Positions 1-8,616 of a stretch of DNA of 11,637 nucleotides are shown piece after piece. Made by a program: the position numbers and the translations under genes. Every line of letters begins with the position of its first letter. Positions within the stretch are counted from its first letter, which is position 1. The stretch is from Brevundimonas sp. Its GTDB lineage: Bacteria > Pseudomonadota > Alphaproteobacteria > Caulobacterales > Caulobacteraceae. The notes below the pieces were generated by a model. The model saw nothing but the letters and a program-made list of their open reading frames with translations, had not been told where the DNA came from and ran no database searches. The DNA is taken from NCBI GenBank assembly GCA_015234495.1, contig JADGMZ010000357.1, positions 1 to 11,637 of the forward strand, read 5' to 3'.

Positions 1-1989
<1,989 letters not shown>

Positions 1990-2075
1990 CTGAGCCGCGC
2001 AAGGTGAAGGATTGCGGGCGCCCCCTCAAGCATTCCCTTGCAGTCGTTTGCGGGGGGGTCGGAAGCGCTGGCTCA

Positions 2076-2222
2076 TCACAACGAACGCACGACGGGCACG
2101 ACGGGGCCGGCGCCGAACCGCGCGGAGCGCCTTTCATCCCGGCCAGGCGATGAATGCCTGCGGCCCCTCGCCTCGGTCCTGACGTGTCCGTCGTGTCTTT
2201 GTCTTCGTCGTGTTCGTTGTGA
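2076..2222. repeat. Long imperfect inverted-repeat element with internal CACGACGG repeats
   Basis: This intergenic element is bounded by TCACAACGAAC (2076-2086) and its exact complement GTTCGTTGTGA (2212-2222). Inside, the pairing continues: ACGACG on the left with CGTCGT on the right after a 2-base insertion, and CACGACGG (2097-2104) with CCGTCGTG (2188-2195). The left arm holds a perfect tandem 9-mer, GCACGACGG, at 2087-2095 and 2096-2104. The central part has its own short hairpins, for example TTCATC (2133-2138) with GATGAA (2149-2154). No protein-like reading frame is evident in it. The structure resembles a non-autonomous palindromic intergenic repeat (REP/MITE-like), but no family is named because copy number cannot be seen here. 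It sits between the divergent mutS and btuB genes, so it could also act as a bidirectional transcription barrier. Confidence 0.7.
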
Positions 2223-2270
2223 AGAACCGTCCGGCGGCGAGATCGTCCGCATTCTTCCCGCTTGTCCGAA

Positions 2271-2454
2271 AGGCGGGTCCCTGCGACAAGCGGCGCAGGC
2301 GGTTAAGGGAACGCGGTCAAACACCGCGGCTGTGCCCGCAACTGTAGGCGGCGAGGCCGTCCTTCGATCCGGGGAGCGATCCCCGGCGCCACTGGGTGAC
2401 CGGGAAGGCGTGAGGGGCGGCTGGCGACCCGCAAGCCAGGAGACCTGGCCGCCG
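2271..2454 (+). promoter_or_regulatory. Cobalamin (adenosylcobalamin-type) riboswitch
   Basis: The conserved blocks of the cobalamin riboswitch appear in order. These are AAGGGAA followed by a GCGGT/ACCGC pair, then GGCTGTGCCCGCAACTGT (2328-2345), GCCACTG (2388-2394), GGGAAGGCG (2402-2410), and the B12 box AGCCAGGAGACCTGGC (2434-2449). A closing P1 helix can be drawn between GGCGG (2272-2276) and CCGCC (2449-2453). An internal hairpin, CCGGGGA-GCGA-TCCCCGG (2369-2386), has a GNRA tetraloop. The element lies upstream of a btuB-like receptor in the same orientation. By the known behaviour of the family, bound cobalamin would lower expression of the downstream transporter. The outer limits are approximate to about ten bases. 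Confidence 0.95.
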
Positions 2455-2503
2455 ACGTCGTCCGTCGCTGTCCGGGATGTGGCAGGGGCGCGGTGAACCG
2501 TCG

Positions 2504-2552
2504 TGACGACCCGACCCCAGCGTCGCTCCTCTCCGGAGCGGGTCGGTCGTCA
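2504..2552 (+). promoter_or_regulatory. Strong leader hairpin, candidate expression platform of the cobalamin riboswitch
   Basis: TGACGACC (2504-2511) pairs with GGTCGTCA (2545-2552), and after one bulged C, GACCC (2513-2517) pairs with GGGTC (2540-2544). An apical stem GCTCC (2525-2529) with GGAGC (2535-2539) closes a 5-base loop. No U-tract follows, so it does not look like a classical intrinsic terminator. Two competing pairings exist. GTCGTC at 2457-2462, just after riboswitch helix P1, can take GACGAC (2505-2510). GTCGGTC at 2542-2548 can pair with GACCGAC (2582-2588), which overlaps the start of the btuB ribosome-binding site. This suggests translational control by mutually exclusive folds; that is inference, while the base pairing is directly visible. 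Confidence 0.6.
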
Positions 2553-2586
2553 TCCACGTCGCCGCGGCGCGCCCGCGCGGAGACCG

Positions 2587-2592
2587 ACGGAG
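2587..2592 (+). promoter_or_regulatory. Ribosome-binding site of btuB
   Basis: ACGGAG lies 8 bases before the ATG at 2601 and decides that start over the longer open frame that begins at 2493. That longer frame would begin inside the leader hairpin region and would put a polar, basic stretch in front of the signal peptide. Its first bases overlap GACCGAC (2582-2588), which can be occluded by leader RNA at 2542-2548. Confidence 0.65.
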
Positions 2593-2600
2593 CCTTCGCC

Positions 2601-4451
2601 ATGCAGCGAGCCCTTCTCCTGACCACGGCCGCGGCCGTGCTGCTTCCCCTTTCCGCCCACGCCCGGTCCGCGGACGACCCCGACGACGCCCTGCCCGAGG
2701 TGGTGGTCACCGCCACCCGTCTGCCGGCCATCGTCCACGACACGCCGGGGGCGCGGGTGATCGACCGCGAAGCCCTCGACCGCCGCGGCGCGGTCTTCGC
2801 CGCCGACATCCTCGCCGACGTGCCGGGCCTGTCGGTGGTGCGTTCCGGGGCCTTCGGCGGCGTCGCCCAGGTGCGCATGCGGGGGGCCGGGCCGGGCAAG
2901 ACCCTGACCCTCGTCGACGGCGTGCCGGTCAACGACCCGGCCGAGGTCAACGGCGCCTTCGACTTCGGCGGCTTCGACCTCGGCGACATCGAGCGCATCG
3001 AGGTGCTGTCGGGGCCGCAGTCGTCGCTGTGGGGCTCCGACGCCATCGGCGGGGTGATCGCCTTCACCACCCGCGAGACCGACGGACTGGCGCTGGACGT
3101 CGAGGCCGGGTCGTTCGGCGCCCGGCGCGGCCGTCTGGCCGTCGGGACCGCGGACGCCGACCGCGCCGTCGGGGCCTGGCTTTCGCACCTCGTCTCCGAC
3201 GGCATCTCCGCCGCCGATGCTCGCGACGGCGCCTCGGAACGCGACGGCCTCCGCTCCACCACCGCCGGGATCAAGGGCCGCTACGCCTTCTTCCCCTCCA
3301 TCTCGGTCGACGGAACGCTGCGCTGGACCGACGCCAGGGTCGACCTCGACGGCTATCCCGCCCCCGCCTTCACCCTGACCGACACGCCTGACAGCCAGGC
3401 CAGCGAGCAGTGGTCAGGGGTCGCGCGGCTGCGGCTGTCCGCCCTGGGGCTCGATCACCGGTTCAGCCTCGCCGCCTTCGACCTGACCCGCGAGACGGTC
3501 TCGGACCTTCCCTCCCTGTTCGACGCCTCTCGCCAGGCGTGGCGCTGGCAGGCGGAAGGCGCCGCCCGCGGCGTCGACTTCGTCATCGGGGCCGAGCGCG
3601 AGGATACCGAGGGCCGATTGTCCACCGGCCTGACGGGCGAACTGGGCGCCACCTCGGCCTTCGCCACCGCCCGGGTCGAGCCGGTCGCAGGCCTCAGCCT
3701 GACCGGCGCACTGCGCCACGACGCCACCGACGACTTCGGCGCCAGGACCACCGGCCGCCTGTCGGCGGCGTTTGACGCCGGCGCCGGCGTCACCCTGTCG
3801 GCGGCCTGGGGCACGGGCTTCAAGGCGCCCTCGATCAGCCAGGCGGTGTGCGACTACTGCTTCTCGTCGCAGCCCTTCCCGGCGCTGCGCCCGGAGACGG
3901 CCGAGGGGATCGAGGCGGCGCTGGGCTGGCGTTCGGCCGACGGCCGGATCGAGGGGCGCGCCACCCTCTACCGTCTCAAGGTGGAGGACCAGATCACCTA
4001 CGTCTTCAACCCGGCCACCTTCGACAGCGTCTACGTCAACATCGCCGAGACCGCGACCGACGGGGTCGAGCTGGAAGGCCGCGCACGGCTGGGCGGCGGC
4101 CTCGATCTGACGGTGGCCTATGCGTGGACCGACGCCCGCGACGAGACCACCGGCGACCGCCTGCTGCGCGTGCCCCGGCGCGCCGGCTCGGCCACCCTGG
4201 ACTGGAGCGGCGAGCGGCTGTCGGCGGCGGTGACGGTGCGGGCGGAGAGCGATCAGGCGGATTCCGACGGCGCCGGCCCGGTGACGCGCGACGGCTTCGT
4301 CACCGCCAACCTGAACGCCGCCTGGATCCTGACCGACCGGGTCACCCTCACCGCCCGGATCGAGAACCTGACGGACGAGGCCTATCAGCAGGTGTTCGGC
4401 TACGGCGAGCCGGGCCGGTCCGGCTACGTCGGACTCAGGCTGCGCTACTGA
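2601..4451 (+). CDS. btuB: TonB-dependent outer-membrane vitamin B12 receptor (BtuB-like)
   Basis: This 616-residue outer-membrane receptor is predicted to import cobalamin (or a related corrinoid) into the periplasm with TonB-ExbBD energy. Residues 1-21 form a signal peptide ending in SAHA. A TonB-box-like segment, LPEVVVTATR (31-40), follows, then a plug domain (about 45-150) with the typical VDGVPVND and IERIEVLSGPQSSLWGSDAIGG patterns. The remainder is a beta barrel ending in an aromatic residue (RLRY), as outer-membrane proteins do. Length matches the BtuB family. A CDYC cysteine pair just after GTGFKAPSIS (codons near 3846-3861) lies in a probable loop region. The cobalamin riboswitch upstream supports B12 as the ligand. 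No other B12 transport genes (btuCDF) are visible, and the next gene is on the opposite strand and overlaps the 3' end by 17 bases. Confidence 0.92.
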   Translation: MQRALLLTTAAAVLLPLSAHARSADDPDDALPEVVVTATRLPAIVHDTPGARVIDREALDRRGAVFAADILADVPGLSVVRSGAFGGVAQVRMRGAGPGKTLTLVDGVPVNDPAEVNGAFDFGGFDLGDIERIEVLSGPQSSLWGSDAIGGVIAFTTRETDGLALDVEAGSFGARRGRLAVGTADADRAVGAWLSHLVSDGISAADARDGASERDGLRSTTAGIKGRYAFFPSISVDGTLRWTDARVDLDGYPAPAFTLTDTPDSQASEQWSGVARLRLSALGLDHRFSLAAFDLTRETVSDLPSLFDASRQAWRWQAEGAARGVDFVIGAEREDTEGRLSTGLTGELGATSAFATARVEPVAGLSLTGALRHDATDDFGARTTGRLSAAFDAGAGVTLSAAWGTGFKAPSISQAVCDYCFSSQPFPALRPETAEGIEAALGWRSADGRIEGRATLYRLKVEDQITYVFNPATFDSVYVNIAETATDGVELEGRARLGGGLDLTVAYAWTDARDETTGDRLLRVPRRAGSATLDWSGERLSAAVTVRAESDQADSDGAGPVTRDGFVTANLNAAWILTDRVTLTARIENLTDEAYQQVFGYGEPGRSGYVGLRLRY

Positions 4452-5340
4452 CGCGGCGGGGGCCGGCGGCGGCGACCGTCGCCGGCTCCAGCTGCAGGGC
4501 GGCCCAGTCGAGCCCCGGGGTGGGGGCGTTGGCGGCGGCGACCACGGCGCGCAGCTCGGCGGCCGAGGCCACGCTGGCGATCACCGCCGAAACCTCGGGC
4601 AGGCCCATCACATAGGCCAGGGTGGCCTGCATCGGATCGATCCGCGCCTCGGCCAGACGGCGGCGAATGCGCGACAGGGCGTGGGCGTGGCCGGCCATCT
4701 CCGGCGGCAGCGGCTCGCCGCTGATGAACAGCAGGCCGTCGGCGAAGACCGAGGTGGCGTGCACCGCCACCCCCAGCCCGGCCAGTTCCGACAACACGCC
4801 CGAGTGCTGGACCCGCTGATCGAGAAGGTTGATCGGCAGCTCGACGAGATCCGGCTCGAAGCGGCGCGCCAGCAGGGCGGGACCGTCCTCCAGGGTGGCG
4901 CGGAAGCCGATGCGGCGGAACAGGCCGCGCGTCTTCAGGGCCTGCAGCCGGTCCCACAGGGCGCGGCCCTCGGCCCCGGCCAGGTCATCGGCGCTGGACA
5001 CCAGCAGGGCGTCGCCGCGGGGCAGGCCGAGCCGCTCCAGCGAACGGCGGGCGCGGGCCTCGACCCGATCGATCCCGTCGGTGATCGGCACCGTGCGGAC
5101 GGTGACCTGGAACGGCGAGGGGAAAGGCCAGGCCTGGCCCAGCCGGCGCTCGCCGTCGCCGTCGGGCCGGGTGGCGACCATGGTCACCCCGCCGTCGGCG
5201 GCGGTCTGCAGCAGGAAGCGCAGCGCCTCCTCGCGCGCGCCCGCGGGCAGGGGCGCGTAGGTGTTCACCGCGCGCGCGGGTTCGTGCACGACCGCGACGG
5301 CCAGTTTGTCGATCGGAGAGGGCGCGCGATTGGGGAGCAC
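4435..5340 (-). CDS. Aldo/keto reductase-fold protein apparently lacking the catalytic tetrad
   Basis: This 301-residue protein has the layout of the AKR TIM barrel. Best-matching stretches are LWDRLQALKTRGLFRRIGF (129-147), the region around LPINLLDQRVQHSG (168-181), VHATSVFADGLLF (193-205) and VIASVASAAEL (253-263). These recall the AKR subgroup often found in surface-sugar loci. The usual active-site Asp, Tyr, Lys and His seem absent. The GxTxFDTAxxYG region reads GVTMVATRPDGDGE (51-64), the TK strand reads TV (83-84), and the LLH strand reads LLVSS (112-116). It may therefore be a non-enzymatic or neofunctionalised relative. The start is the in-frame GTG at 5340, chosen because the open frame further upstream runs into recQ; a GTG at 5289 is an alternative. 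No clear ribosome-binding site is seen. The stop overlaps convergent btuB by 17 bases; recQ ends 88 bases upstream, so the gene may be co-transcribed with it or have its own promoter. Confidence 0.75.
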   Translation of the reverse strand: MLPNRAPSPIDKLAVAVVHEPARAVNTYAPLPAGAREEALRFLLQTAADGGVTMVATRPDGDGERRLGQAWPFPSPFQVTVRTVPITDGIDRVEARARRSLERLGLPRGDALLVSSADDLAGAEGRALWDRLQALKTRGLFRRIGFRATLEDGPALLARRFEPDLVELPINLLDQRVQHSGVLSELAGLGVAVHATSVFADGLLFISGEPLPPEMAGHAHALSRIRRRLAEARIDPMQATLAYVMGLPEVSAVIASVASAAELRAVVAAANAPTPGLDWAALQLEPATVAAAGPRRVSSAA

Positions 5341-5428
5341 CGCCGGACTGTGACGGTCAAAGTTTAAGGCCCCCCTTCCGAGACCTTGACCGAATCTTAC
5401 CGCCGGAACGCCGGTTCCCCGTTTTGGG

Positions 5429-7339
5429 TCAGGCGGCGCCCTGCGCCAGCGCCGCCAGTACGCCCGCGCCATACCGGTCCAGCTTGGTCTGACCGACGCC
5501 CGGAATCTGCGCCAGGCGCTCAAGGTCGCCCGGCTCGGCGATGGCGATCTCCAGCAGGGTCCTGTCCTGGAAGATCACATAGGGCGGCACGCGCTGCTCG
5601 GAGGCGCGCTCGCGCCGCCAGGCCCTGAGCGTCTCGAAACGGGCCCGGACCTCGGCGTCCATGTTTTCCAGCGCCGCATTGCGGCCCTCGCCGCCGCGCG
5701 AACGCTGGCGCGGATTGCCGGAGCGTGTGGCGGGGTCGAAGCGTGGCGGGGCCCGGCGCACCTCGATGGTGCGCTCGCCGCGGTAGACCGCCCGCACCGC
5801 CGCCGGATCGCCCAGTCTGACCAGGGGTTTGCCCTCGTTCGGATCCTCGACCAGCAGGCCCTCGAACATCAGGTGGTCGATGACGTCGCGCCAGCCGTTC
5901 GGCGACAGGTCGCGCCCCACGCCCCAGGTCGACAGGCCCTCCTCCCACGGCTGGACGTCCCTGGTCTTGCCCAGCAGGTGGTCGACGATCCGGCCGCGGC
6001 CGAAACGCTGGTCCAGCCGCTGCACCGCCGCCAGCGCCTTCTGCGCCGCCGTTGTGGCGTCGTGCAGCTGGGGCGGGTCCTGGCAGATGTCGCAGACGCC
6101 GCAGGGCTCCGCCTCCGCTTCGCCGAAATAGCGGCGCACCGCCTGCGGCCGGCAGACGGCGCCGTCCAGCATGGCGAACAGCTGGCGCGCCTTCCTGACC
6201 TGCACCGCCTTGACCTCGTCGGCCATGGGGCGGCTGTCCAGACGGCGCAGGGTCCAGGCGATGTCCGACGGCCCGTAGAGGGTGACGCCCTCGGCCGGAT
6301 CGCCGTCGCGTCCGGCGCGGCCGATCTCCTGCCAGTAGGCCTCCAGCGAGCCCGGCGGATCGGCGTGGATGACGAAGCGGACGTCGGCCTTGTCGACCCC
6401 CATGCCGAAGGCGATGGTGGCCACCATCACCGCCCCGTCCTCGGCCAGGAACCGCTCCAGCCGGCGGTCGCGGTCGCGGGCGTCCATGCCGGCGTGATAG
6501 GCGATGGCGTTGGTCCCGGCGTCGCGCAGGGCCTGGGCGACGCGCTCGCAGCCGTCGCGCGAGCCGCAATAGACCACGCCCGACTTGCCGCGCCTCTGGC
6601 GCACCAGTTCGATCACCGCCTCGTCGGTGCGGGCGCGCGAGCCGTTGGCCTTGCGCAGCGCTGACAGCTGCAGGTTCGGCCGCGCGAAGCTGTCGACCAC
6701 GACATGGGCCTCGCCCAGCCGCAGGGAGCGCACGATGTCCTCACGGGTGCGGGCGTCGGCCGTCGCCGTCACCGCGATCCGGGGCACGCCCGGGAACAGC
6801 TCGGCCAGACGCCCCAGGGTGCGGTAGTCCGGGCGGAAGTCATGCCCCCACTGCGACACGCAGTGCGCCTCGTCGATGGCGATCAGCGACAGCGGCAGGT
6901 CGTGCAGACGGTCGATCAGGTGCGGCTGGGCCAGTCCCTCGGGCGAGACATAAAGCAGGTCCAGCTCGCCGGCCCGGGCGGCGCGCCATATCTCGGAGCG
7001 ATCGTCCAGCGAGACGCCCGAATCCAGCCGCGCCGCCGCCACGCCCTGCTGTTTCAGCGCCTCGACCTGGTCGGTCATCAGGGCGATCAGCGGCGACACC
7101 ACAAGGCCGAGGCCGGGGCGCAGCATGGCGGGAATCTGGTAACAGACGCTCTTGCCGCCGCCGGTCGGCAGCACCGCCAGCACGTCGCGCCCGGCCAGCA
7201 CCTCCGCGACCACCTCGGCCTGGCGACCGCGGAAGTCGGCGTGACCCCACACCCGCTCCAGCGTGGCGCGCGCCTCCGCCAGGGTCGGCGGGGCGGCGGC
7301 GAGGGTCGAGTCGGCGAGCATCGCCGCCTTGTGCCTCAT
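5429..7339 (-). CDS. recQ: ATP-dependent DNA helicase RecQ
   Basis: RecQ is a 3'-to-5' superfamily 2 helicase acting in recombination and replication-fork repair. The 636 residues contain motif 0 (FRGRQ, 36-40) and Walker A TGGGKS (59-64). DEAH (156-159) is followed by the RecQ aromatic loop SQWGHDFRP (162-170). Motif III is TATA (191-194) and motif VI is QEIGRAGRDG (337-346). A zinc-binding subdomain uses Cys396, Cys413, Cys416 and Cys419, followed by a winged-helix RQC region. A C-terminal HRDC domain spans about 560-630. All canonical motifs look intact and the length is normal. The start is the ATG at 7339, with GGAA upstream; an internal ATG six codons later (7321) is also possible. The frame stays open further upstream, but only as a shadow of the OsmC gene, which ends 20 bases before this start. 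The pair probably forms one transcript. Confidence 0.95.
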   Translation of the reverse strand: MRHKAAMLADSTLAAAPPTLAEARATLERVWGHADFRGRQAEVVAEVLAGRDVLAVLPTGGGKSVCYQIPAMLRPGLGLVVSPLIALMTDQVEALKQQGVAAARLDSGVSLDDRSEIWRAARAGELDLLYVSPEGLAQPHLIDRLHDLPLSLIAIDEAHCVSQWGHDFRPDYRTLGRLAELFPGVPRIAVTATADARTREDIVRSLRLGEAHVVVDSFARPNLQLSALRKANGSRARTDEAVIELVRQRRGKSGVVYCGSRDGCERVAQALRDAGTNAIAYHAGMDARDRDRRLERFLAEDGAVMVATIAFGMGVDKADVRFVIHADPPGSLEAYWQEIGRAGRDGDPAEGVTLYGPSDIAWTLRRLDSRPMADEVKAVQVRKARQLFAMLDGAVCRPQAVRRYFGEAEAEPCGVCDICQDPPQLHDATTAAQKALAAVQRLDQRFGRGRIVDHLLGKTRDVQPWEEGLSTWGVGRDLSPNGWRDVIDHLMFEGLLVEDPNEGKPLVRLGDPAAVRAVYRGERTIEVRRAPPRFDPATRSGNPRQRSRGGEGRNAALENMDAEVRARFETLRAWRRERASEQRVPPYVIFQDRTLLEIAIAEPGDLERLAQIPGVGQTKLDRYGAGVLAALAQGAA

Positions 7340-7359
7340 TTGTTCCGGTCTGTGAACGC

Positions 7360-7821
7360 TCAGCGCGGCTCGACGGTCACCGTCGCCCGGATCGAGTTGG
7401 CGATGTAGCAGGCCTCGTGGGCGCGATGGTGCAGATCGTCGAGCGCCGCCGCGTCCGGCCGGGTCTCGCCCGAGAACACGGCTTCGGGCCGCAGCGTCAC
7501 CGCGGTGATCGAAATCCGGCCGCGGTCGTCGCGCCCCAGCACGGCCGAGGCCTCGTCGCGATAGCGGTCGACCACGAAGCCGTCCTTGCGGGCGTAGGCG
7601 AGGAAGAACAGCATGTGGCAGCTGGACACGGCGGCGACCAGCGCCTCCTCCGGGTCGACCGCCGCCGCGTCGGATTGCGGCTCGGGCACGCTGGACGGCG
7701 CCGAGGAGGCGCGCACCACCGCCCCGCCGTCGAACCGCCAGTCGTGGGCCCGGCTGTAGAGGTTGTCGGCGAAGGCGTGGCCGTCCCGGCTCCATTCGAC
7801 GACGGCGAGGTGTTCGCTCAT
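7360..7821 (-). CDS. OsmC/Ohr-family thiol-dependent peroxiredoxin-like protein
   Basis: OsmC-family proteins reduce organic hydroperoxides with a pair of cysteines. This 153-residue protein shows the two conserved cysteine motifs, SSCHMLFFL (Cys68) and HEACYIANS (Cys138), plus the DPEEALVAAVSSC helix that precedes the first cysteine. Its size is normal for the family. There is no signal peptide, so it should be cytoplasmic. The ATG at 7821 is preceded by AGGGAG at a good distance. It is the first gene of a likely two-gene transcript with recQ, divergent from rpe. Whether it is closer to OsmC, Ohr or a YhfA-like branch, and its preferred substrate, cannot be settled by eye. Confidence 0.9.
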   Translation of the reverse strand: MSEHLAVVEWSRDGHAFADNLYSRAHDWRFDGGAVVRASSAPSSVPEPQSDAAAVDPEEALVAAVSSCHMLFFLAYARKDGFVVDRYRDEASAVLGRDDRGRISITAVTLRPEAVFSGETRPDAAALDDLHHRAHEACYIANSIRATVTVEPR

Positions 7822-7828
7822 GAGGCGG

Positions 7829-7834
7829 CTCCCT
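7829..7834 (-). promoter_or_regulatory. Ribosome-binding site of the OsmC-family gene
   Basis: On the minus strand AGGGAG sits 7 bases before the ATG at 7821. It is one of the clearest Shine-Dalgarno matches in the window and fixes this start. Confidence 0.65.
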
Positions 7835-7889
7835 GACAGACTGGGCTGTTGGTGTAGCCGCGGCCGCCGCCGAAACCCAGTCCTCCGCC

Positions 7890-7917
7890 TTGATACCGCC
7901 CGCGACCCGCCTTATCC
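7890..7917 (+). promoter_or_regulatory. Candidate sigma-70 type promoter of rpe, giving an almost leaderless transcript
   Basis: TTGATA (7890-7895) and TTATCC (7912-7917) are separated by 16 bases. The second box ends only 9 bases before the rpe ATG at 7927, so a transcript would carry a leader of just a few bases. That agrees with the lack of a good Shine-Dalgarno before rpe. Match quality is moderate, and no transcript evidence is available. Confidence 0.35.
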
Positions 7918-7926
7918 CCGAAAGCC

Positions 7927-8616
7927 ATGGCCGCCCCCCTGATCTGCCCGTCGATCCTCGCCAGCGACTTCGCCCGCCTGGGCGAGGAGGTCGCCGCCCT
8001 CGAAACCGCCGGCGCCGACTGGGTCCATGTCGACGTCATGGACGGCCATTTCGTGCCCAACATCACCATCGGTCCCGAGGTGGTGAAGGCGCTGCGGCCG
8101 CACACGAAACTGCCCTTCGACGTGCACCTGATGGTCGCCCCCGTCGACCCGTGGCTCGAGGCCTATCGCGAGGCCGGCGCCGACTATCTGACCGTCCATC
8201 CCGAGAGCGGACCGCACCTGCACCGCACCCTCGGCCGCATCCGCCAGCTGGGCGCCAGGGCCGGCGTGGTGCTCAACCCCGGCACGCCGTTGTCCGTGCT
8301 GGAAGAAGTGGTCGACCTGGTCGACCTGGTGCTGCTGATGTCGGTCAATCCCGGCTTCGGCGGCCAGTCCTTCATCCCCTCGACCCTGCGCAAGATCGAG
8401 CGCGCCCGGGCCCTGCTCGACGCCGCCGGATCGCCGGCGCGCCTGCAGGTCGACGGCGGCGTCACCGCCGCCAACGCCGGGGCCTGCGTCGCCGCCGGCG
8501 CCGACGCCCTGGTGGCCGGCACGGCGGTGTTCCGCGGCGGCCCCGCGGCCTATGCCGACAACATCCGGGCGCTGAAGACGGCCCCGGCGTCGACGGCCTC
8601 AACCCCCCCGGCATGA
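7927..8616 (+). CDS. rpe: Ribulose-phosphate 3-epimerase
   Basis: This enzyme interconverts D-ribulose 5-phosphate and D-xylulose 5-phosphate in the pentose phosphate pathway, in the cytoplasm. The 229 residues form a TIM barrel with the family motifs CPSILASDF (7-15), HVDVMDGHFVPN (34-45), FDVHLMV (64-70), the phosphate-binding MSVNPGFGGQSF (138-149) and QVDGGVT (174-180). The metal ligands are present as His34, Asp36, His67 and Asp176, of which Asp36 and Asp176 act as the acid-base pair. The C-terminal tail, rich in Ala, Thr and Pro (219-229), is a short extension. Its stop codon overlaps the next start as ATGA, so the two genes are probably translationally coupled. The ATG at 7927 starts right at the conserved N-terminus. 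Confidence 0.97.
   Translation: MAAPLICPSILASDFARLGEEVAALETAGADWVHVDVMDGHFVPNITIGPEVVKALRPHTKLPFDVHLMVAPVDPWLEAYREAGADYLTVHPESGPHLHRTLGRIRQLGARAGVVLNPGTPLSVLEEVVDLVDLVLLMSVNPGFGGQSFIPSTLRKIERARALLDAAGSPARLQVDGGVTAANAGACVAAGADALVAGTAVFRGGPAAYADNIRALKTAPASTASTPPA

Noticed and set aside
2076..2222. CRISPR array or autonomous insertion sequence
   Set aside because: There is only one inverted pair plus a 9-mer tandem, no regular repeat-spacer pattern and no transposase frame.
2504..2552. Intrinsic terminator downstream of the riboswitch
   Set aside because: The hairpin is strong but has no following U-run, so a Rho-independent terminator is not supported.
2493..2600. Upstream extension of btuB to the ATG at 2493
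   Set aside because: The extra 36 residues are polar and basic, lie over the leader hairpin, and would bury the signal peptide; the ATG at 2601 has ACGGAG in front and starts a good signal sequence.
5376..5428. Terminator or promoter between recQ and the AKR-like gene
   Set aside because: The ACCG/CGGT stem possible there is weak and no clear T-run or paired promoter boxes are visible. A plus-strand TTGACC near 5385 faces no plus-strand gene.
7340..7795. Upstream extension of recQ to 7795
   Set aside because: The extension is the out-of-frame shadow of the OsmC gene. Normal RecQ length and motif spacing fit a start at 7339 or 7321.
7890..8612. Upstream extension of the heparinase-like gene to 7890
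   Set aside because: That part is rpe read in another frame (Arg/Pro-rich); the ATGA junction at 8613 is the natural start.
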